Shown here: one piece after another, positions 59,381 to 64,000 of the stretch
Layout of the letters: each line of letters opens with the position of its first letter
Position numbering within the stretch: position 1 is the stretch's first letter
NCBI GenBank assembly: GCA_014526335.1
Contig: JACTAT010000037.1
Location: 8,657,613-8,721,612, forward strand
Reading direction: 5' to 3'
Source: Chrysaora quinquecirrha
Taxonomy: Eukaryota; Cnidaria; Scyphozoa; Semaeostomeae; Pelagiidae
Length of the DNA: 64,000 nucleotides
The notes under the pieces: generated by a model
The model's input: only the letters and a program-made list of their open reading frames with translations
Database searches by the model: none
Told to the model about the DNA's origin: nothing
Program-made: the position numbers and the translations under genes

Positions 59381-62300
59381 TCAGAAACCACCTCCACAGC
59401 CTCCATCTCCACAGCCCCCACCTCCACCAAACCCTCCACCCCCACAGCCTCCATCTCCACAGCCCCCACCTCCGCCAAACCCTCCACCCCCACAGCCTCC
59501 ATCTCCAAAGCCCCCACCTCCGCCAAAGCTTCCTCCTCCAAAGCTTCCTCCTCCAAAATCACCTCCATAGCCACTGCTAAAGATGCCTCCACTTTGAATT
59601 CCGGTTTTTCCACTCTGAAAAAATAATGAAATACATCTCTTTAATTTTTGCTGTACATAACTTCAAAATTGCGATGAAACTAGGGGTTATTCTAACGTGG
59701 TTTTGTTGCCGTTTTGTGGAACTGTAGATCTGGTTTGTGGTGTTGTGATTTGTTTGTGGTGTATTAAAAAATCGACTTGCAATATTTTTTCAGCAGACTA
59801 GGTATCTTTTGGCAAAACAAGAAGGTGAAAACATTAAAACACTAAGCTAAAACAAAAACTTAACATAAAAAAGAATTATGCAGTCCTTAATCTTAGAATG
59901 TATTAATTTTTTATCTTTGTTGGCTATCTTCTTTGTCTAGGCCTAATGTGACGCCTCAGTGTACACCCCTTTAAACCAACGCTGACGTCTCCCTTTCTCT
60001 GATTCTTTTTGCTTTCTTTCGATTTCGGTTCCCAACTTCCCACACTGAAGTTGAATCAGTTCTCTTTTTGTCAATAGCAGAATTATATAACGCTTAAAAA
60101 AAATTTTTATCAGCCGTATAGTTTGGTAAAACTACAAACAAACTTTTCAACCAAAAACCGCACGTAACATTTTTCCTTAAAACCGTAAAACCGCACCGAA
60201 ATCGCAAATTGAAAAACCGTAAAGGCGTACTTTTCGAAGGTAAAAGCTCTTAAAAATGTGGAAAAACCGCATCCATGTGTATAAATGGGTACCTGGTTAC
60301 CTGGTCCAAGTTACATGGTCGGTAGTTATTTGAGCGCCATGTGTGGCCCCCGGGGGTACTTTGTATAATTTGGGTACGGGTATGTGCCGCCCATATGGGT
60401 GGGTTTTTGGCACTGAAATTCTCTGAACATGGGTATGATTTTAACCAAAACCCCATAAAAGTGGGTGGCAAATTGAAGAAAAGTCGAAAGTTTAACTTTA
60501 ATTCGGTCAGAAAAGTGGCAAAATCGCGTCAAAGATGTTCGTAGTACAATATCAAGCAATAAATAGGTCTAGAAAGTCTTATTATTCTCATATTCCACTT
60601 ATTTTTACTCATAAAATAGGGTCTGTTTCGGCAAAGGTTTACATTATAAGTGGGTGGGTTTCCGAAATCTGGGCGGCACATCCCCGTCCATTCATAAGTG
60701 AAGTACCCCCCTCCCCCCGGGCGTGGTCGTTAGTTATATGAGCGCCGTGTGTGGCCGCACCCTGGAATATGCCATATGCACCCCATATGCATCCAGACCA
60801 GGGGCCCTAAGTAGGCCCAGGCTATTAGTAGATTAAAAGCGGCAACTTTAACTTAAGCGCATCATTTACCTTGTGTAGAGGAGCCATGTTGATTACGGCC
60901 GATGAATGAGATTTTGAAGTGGTGACGTAAGCCGGTGGTGCCGAAGATGTAACCATCGAGGACTGAACGACGTAAGGTTGTGGTTGTTGTACGATCACCT
61001 TCAAAAGATAAAAATAAGAGTTTCTATCACAAAGAGCTTTCATCTTTATTGCAGGGGAAACAAGGGGAACAGTAGAAATATGCAAAAGTGGCGTGCGGTA
61101 TTTTGGTAGAAATATAATAAACTTGAAATAAGAAATTGACCAATACCGAGAAGAAAAGTTTTTTAAGGACGTTTCGGGTTTAACCGTTCATCAAGTAACA
61201 AAATTTTAAAAATTTACAAATCAAAGAATTTGAAAAAATGGAAGCGAGGCTGACGTACAAATGAGGCAATAATGTACATAATAATCATGTTACAAACAAG
61301 GAGCCTATAACAAGAATGAAAATTGCTTATATAAAGAATAAGTTATAAGCTTAAAACTATATCGCCAAATGGTTTAAATGAACAATTTTCATTTTTTTAA
61401 TGCGCTCCTTCTTTGGAACATGATTATTATGTATATTTCTGCCTCATTTGTATGTCAGCCTCGCTTCAATTTTTTGAAAATTCTTTGATTTTGTAAATTT
61501 TTAAAATTCGTGAAATGACAATGCAAAATGGCCGCTTCTTTTGGTACGGAAAAATCAGCCTAGTGAAAAACCTGCTTAAGGTGCCGGAAGGCTAACATTG
61601 GCATGCGGGATTCATGTCAACTAAAACCGCCTTCGGCAACCTTACGGTACATTACAGCTATAGAAAATCAGACTCTTGTAAAATTACAAGTGGAGAAATA
61701 TAAACGCCCGATGAGAAAAGGAATAGAGAGGGTGCACCACTCGTTCCTGCCCCGGGGCGCTGATGCTACGCTACTCGGCTACTGATCGTATCAAAATGAA
61801 TGTGGCTTTCCAATTGCTCTATTGCTTATTTAAAAATTTCCAGTGCTTGAGTTGCTTTGGCTACATCTAGACTTGTTACCTTCCTCCCACTCTTTCGGAA
61901 ACAGCTTCTAACAACTACAACAACATACAGCTGTTTCCTCAGAGTTGGAGCGGGGTGGCGGAGTGCTGAGGAGCATAGACTACGACGAATGTAATAAGTC
62001 TAGGCTACGTCCACACGGATACGTTTTCAAAAAGTTGTGTTTTCATATCAGTGAAAACGTATCAAAAGTTTTGTGTCTACACGAGCGTTTTAGAACGTTA
62101 GAATGTTTTTATTGTCCACACCGAAACGATGATGTCACGTTTCCTAACTTTTTATTTTGAAATTAAACAATGAACCACCGAAATTTATTCTTTTTGCTGT
62201 ATTGTTTTCAAAAAGTTGCGTTTTCAAAAGATTCCACTCTGGAAGACGTTTTCAAAAGTTTGCGTTTGCCGGTGTCGTGTGCCGGTGCAGATTGGCCGGT

Positions 62301-63724
62301 GTCGTATAGACGGACGGTGACAACGCAAAGAAATCATTGCGTTTTCATTTCAAAACGTTTACGTGTAGACCGGGCCTTTTTAGACCATTCGAGTGTAGTC
62401 TGGATTTCTTATCGCCTTTTAATGCAACTCAATATGAAATAAAAAAACTTAACTTACCCCTTCTGTTGTCACGGGTGTACCGCAGCAGCAAGCCTTGCAG
62501 CAATACACAGCAGCTGTAATTGATACCGCTAACTCCGCAAGCATCACCACAAGTATCAATGAGTACATCGCAAGACCAAGTTTGAAATTTGGAAATGTCA
62601 CGCAGATGTTACGATACTCTCTACGGTAATAATAGACGTAAACAGTGACTAATGAGCAAATCTTATCGGTTTTGTAGTGGTTTATAGCAAAGCCGGCTAT
62701 GGCAGATTCAGCTAAGGCACAGCAGGATGATATGATAGCAAATGTCATATTCGCTGCGACCTGAAAAGAGATTCATAATAACATTCAGAAAATTTCGAAC
62801 ATCTTCTATGTTATTTTATATATTCTGATGTCCTTGATAATTGATAAAATACCTTGCTGTTATTCTTTTACCAGAAAGAGTTTGTCCCAGGTCCCCTAAA
62901 TTATTCCGACCGCCCACTAGGAGGGGGGGGGGGGTTCTTCCAGAAAAATTGGGTACAGCTAAGCCTCCGTGGGGTCGAAAGGTTCACCCGGACTCGAATG
63001 AATACCTAAAAATTGTGATAAAGACACCCAAATCGATACAAAAAATCGTGAAATACAAACCGAAAATATACCTGGACATTGATCCTAAACGATAAACTGT
63101 ACCGAGATTAAGAATATGACCAAATACCCAGTAGGGTATCCTAGACAAATTACTACCCGAAAGTATGCCCAAATTTTTAAAATGACGTATCAGATACCTG
63201 AAATTGGTGAAACGCTACCCGAAGGAGCGGCTCATATATACACAACCAAACATAACTGAGGGGGGCTTTGGGATTTCACGGGTTGCGGGTTTGGCCGATT
63301 TCGGCATACGGTTTTCGGGTTTCTTCAAAAAATCGTGCGGGTTTTCGGGTCAAGCATATTTAACGGGCAACGGGTTTTGCCATTTTTCTAGCCCGAGTTT
63401 CGGATATTGTAGTAAAATTGTGCGGGTTTTCGGGTTTTCAACCTGACAAAGGATGCCAATGTGTAAACTTCTAAAAACAGTTGTCGAAACTACGGTCATC
63501 CGGGTTTTCGGGTTTGTCCCAATTTTCTTACGGGTTTTCGGGTTTTGATACCGCCCAAAGCCCCCCTCCTTACTACGAGAAAAGCTTATTGGAAAATTCT
63601 GAAAATGAATTTTGTGACGTCACGACATCGGTACTTGTATTAGGCAGAGAAACTTACCAGACATCGGTTCGTTAGATGGAAAGAAGAGCTAACACCAAGG
63701 ATTCCTCCAATCACGAAAACGTGA
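59381..63724 (-). CDS. MS4A/CD20-like four-pass membrane protein, gene C (5' end beyond window)
   Basis: Minus-strand exons 63658-63724, 62458-62760, 60870-60998 and 59381-59614. The first encodes FVIGGILGVSSSFHLTNRCL (second membrane segment), the next VAANMTFAIISSCCALAESA and YSLILVVMLAELAVSITAAV (segments three and four) with loop cysteines KICSL and NICVT, and a Cys cluster CCKACCCG. Then VIVQQPQPYVVQSS, homologous to gene B. The last exon is a Gly-rich tail (GGSFGGGSFGGGGGFGDGGC) ending at TGA 59381-59383. The 303-bp third exon has the same length as that of gene A. The first visible exon is 67 bp where the family has 60, so its 5' splice position is uncertain; exon 1 is not in the window. 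Confidence 0.8.
59385..59570 (+). CDS. Candidate Pro-rich last exon of gene B, antisense to gene C
   Basis: After acceptor GAATACTTCAG the plus strand is open in phase 0 for 61 codons (KPPPQPPSPQPPPPPNPPPP and similar) and stops at TAG 59568-59570. This phase fits gene B's exon ending at 54137, and a Pro-rich tail would suit its cytosolic end. The same DNA read on the other strand is gene C's Gly-rich last exon. Only one may be real. Confidence 0.35.
   Translation, partial: KPPPQPPSPQPPPPPNPPPPQPPSPQPPPPPNPPPPQPPSPKPPPPPKLPPPKLPPPKSPP
60352..60710. mobile_element. GGGGGTACTT MITE, copy 2
   Basis: Over 90% like 19510-19870 by eye, same orientation. In an intron of gene C. Confidence 0.75.
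60738..60808. repeat. Short dispersed repeat
   Basis: GCGCCGTGTGTGGCCGCACC and ATGCATCCAGACCAGG recur in reverse at 25830-25890. Confidence 0.5.
61195..61515. mobile_element. Hairpin MITE with about 115-bp inverted repeats
   Basis: 61195-61310 and 61401-61515 are inverted (AGCGAGGCTGACGTACAAAT against ATTTGTATGTCAGCCTCGCT). Target duplication not determined. In an intron of gene C. Confidence 0.7.
62001..62379. mobile_element. ACGTTTTCA-rich inverted-repeat element
   Basis: Begins GGCTACGTCCACACGGATAC and ends CGTTTACGTGTAGACCGGGCC, with GTTTTCAAAAAGTTG repeats inside. A fragment lies at 25984-26025. In an intron of gene C. Confidence 0.6.
63260..63566. mobile_element. CGGGTTTT-rich inverted-repeat element, copy 2
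   Basis: Ends GGGGGGCTTTGGGATTTCAC and CCCAAAGCCCCCC are inverted; reverse orientation to 15862-16160. The repeated CGGGTTTTCGGGTTT is telomere-like in look only. Confidence 0.7.
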
Positions 63725-64000
63725 CTGAACTTGGTGGCTAACTAACTCCCATATGTACTCGGGTACTTTTAGTTTTGGATGTGCCATTTTTGCAGGTACC
63801 TTTTACGTCATAACCGGGTACACGACGGAAAATAAATTTTGGGGTATCAAATTTGCTAAAATTACAAACTTGGGGTATCATTTTTGCTAAGATGATCAAT
63901 TTTGATAAAGTCACAATAACTGCCAAATAAATTTCAGTTGTATAACTCTAAAACAGACTTTTGAGTATTTCAATGTATTATATTCATATTTCTTTTGAAC

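Noticed and set aside
59311..59613. 100-codon Glu/Val/Ala-rich minus ORF
   Set aside because: A shifted frame of the Gly-rich exon of gene C; it lacks the phase of the upstream exons.
63260..63566. Interstitial telomeric repeat (CGGGTTTT)
   Set aside because: The phrase is spaced irregularly inside an element with inverted ends and is not a tandem telomere array.

Overview
The window is animal nuclear DNA: AT-rich, intron-rich and full of short transposable elements. Genes have many short exons joined by GT-AG introns, and none of the prokaryotic signals fit. The gene content (ZGRF1, SLC25A32, a C2orf50/CIMIP5-like ciliary protein, MS4A-like tetraspan proteins, a mucin-like multi-domain secreted protein) points to a metazoan, probably an early-branching marine invertebrate such as a cnidarian or sponge. 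I cannot fix the phylum from sequence alone.

Layout. 1-14.2 kb (-): most of ZGRF1, a DNA-repair helicase, from its start codon at 14201 to the exon at 1039-1153; the helicase core lies beyond the left edge. 14.2-16.2 kb: a foldback-type transposon and a CGGGTTTT-rich inverted-repeat element. 16.5-18.9 kb (-): one-exon gene for a secreted protein with nine four-cysteine domains joined by Thr/Pro linkers. 20.6-22.0 kb (+): three-exon CIMIP5-like gene. 24.1-33.5 kb (-): complete ten-exon SLC25A32 (mitochondrial folate/FAD carrier). 34.8-63.7 kb: a cluster of MS4A/CD20-like four-pass membrane proteins: gene A (+, 34759-38159), a damaged paralogue A' (+, remnants at about 40.69 and 44.45 kb either side of a homopolymer-inflated block), gene B (+, from 47576) and gene C (-, 63.7 to 59.38 kb), with B and C converging. 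Intergenic and intronic DNA holds SINEs, LINE tails, foldback elements, Tc1/pogo/hAT-like MITEs, and GTATA or GAT microsatellites.

Two facts matter for any reader. First, five otherwise conserved exons each lack one base, and 40.76-43.27 kb is unnaturally homopolymeric, so this is a draft-quality assembly and frame breaks should not be taken as pseudogenisation. Second, gene prediction from ORFs alone fails here: the real genes were found by assembling splice-compatible exons and matching them to remembered families.

The most unusual items are four foldback-type transposons (one with 251-bp inverted repeats, an exact 9-bp target duplication and a captured kinase-like fragment), a TA-target MITE family whose two ends share copy-specific sequence words, an exon at 59.4-59.6 kb open on both strands and in phase with both convergent MS4A-like genes, and two GC-AG introns in ZGRF1, one producing a false stop.
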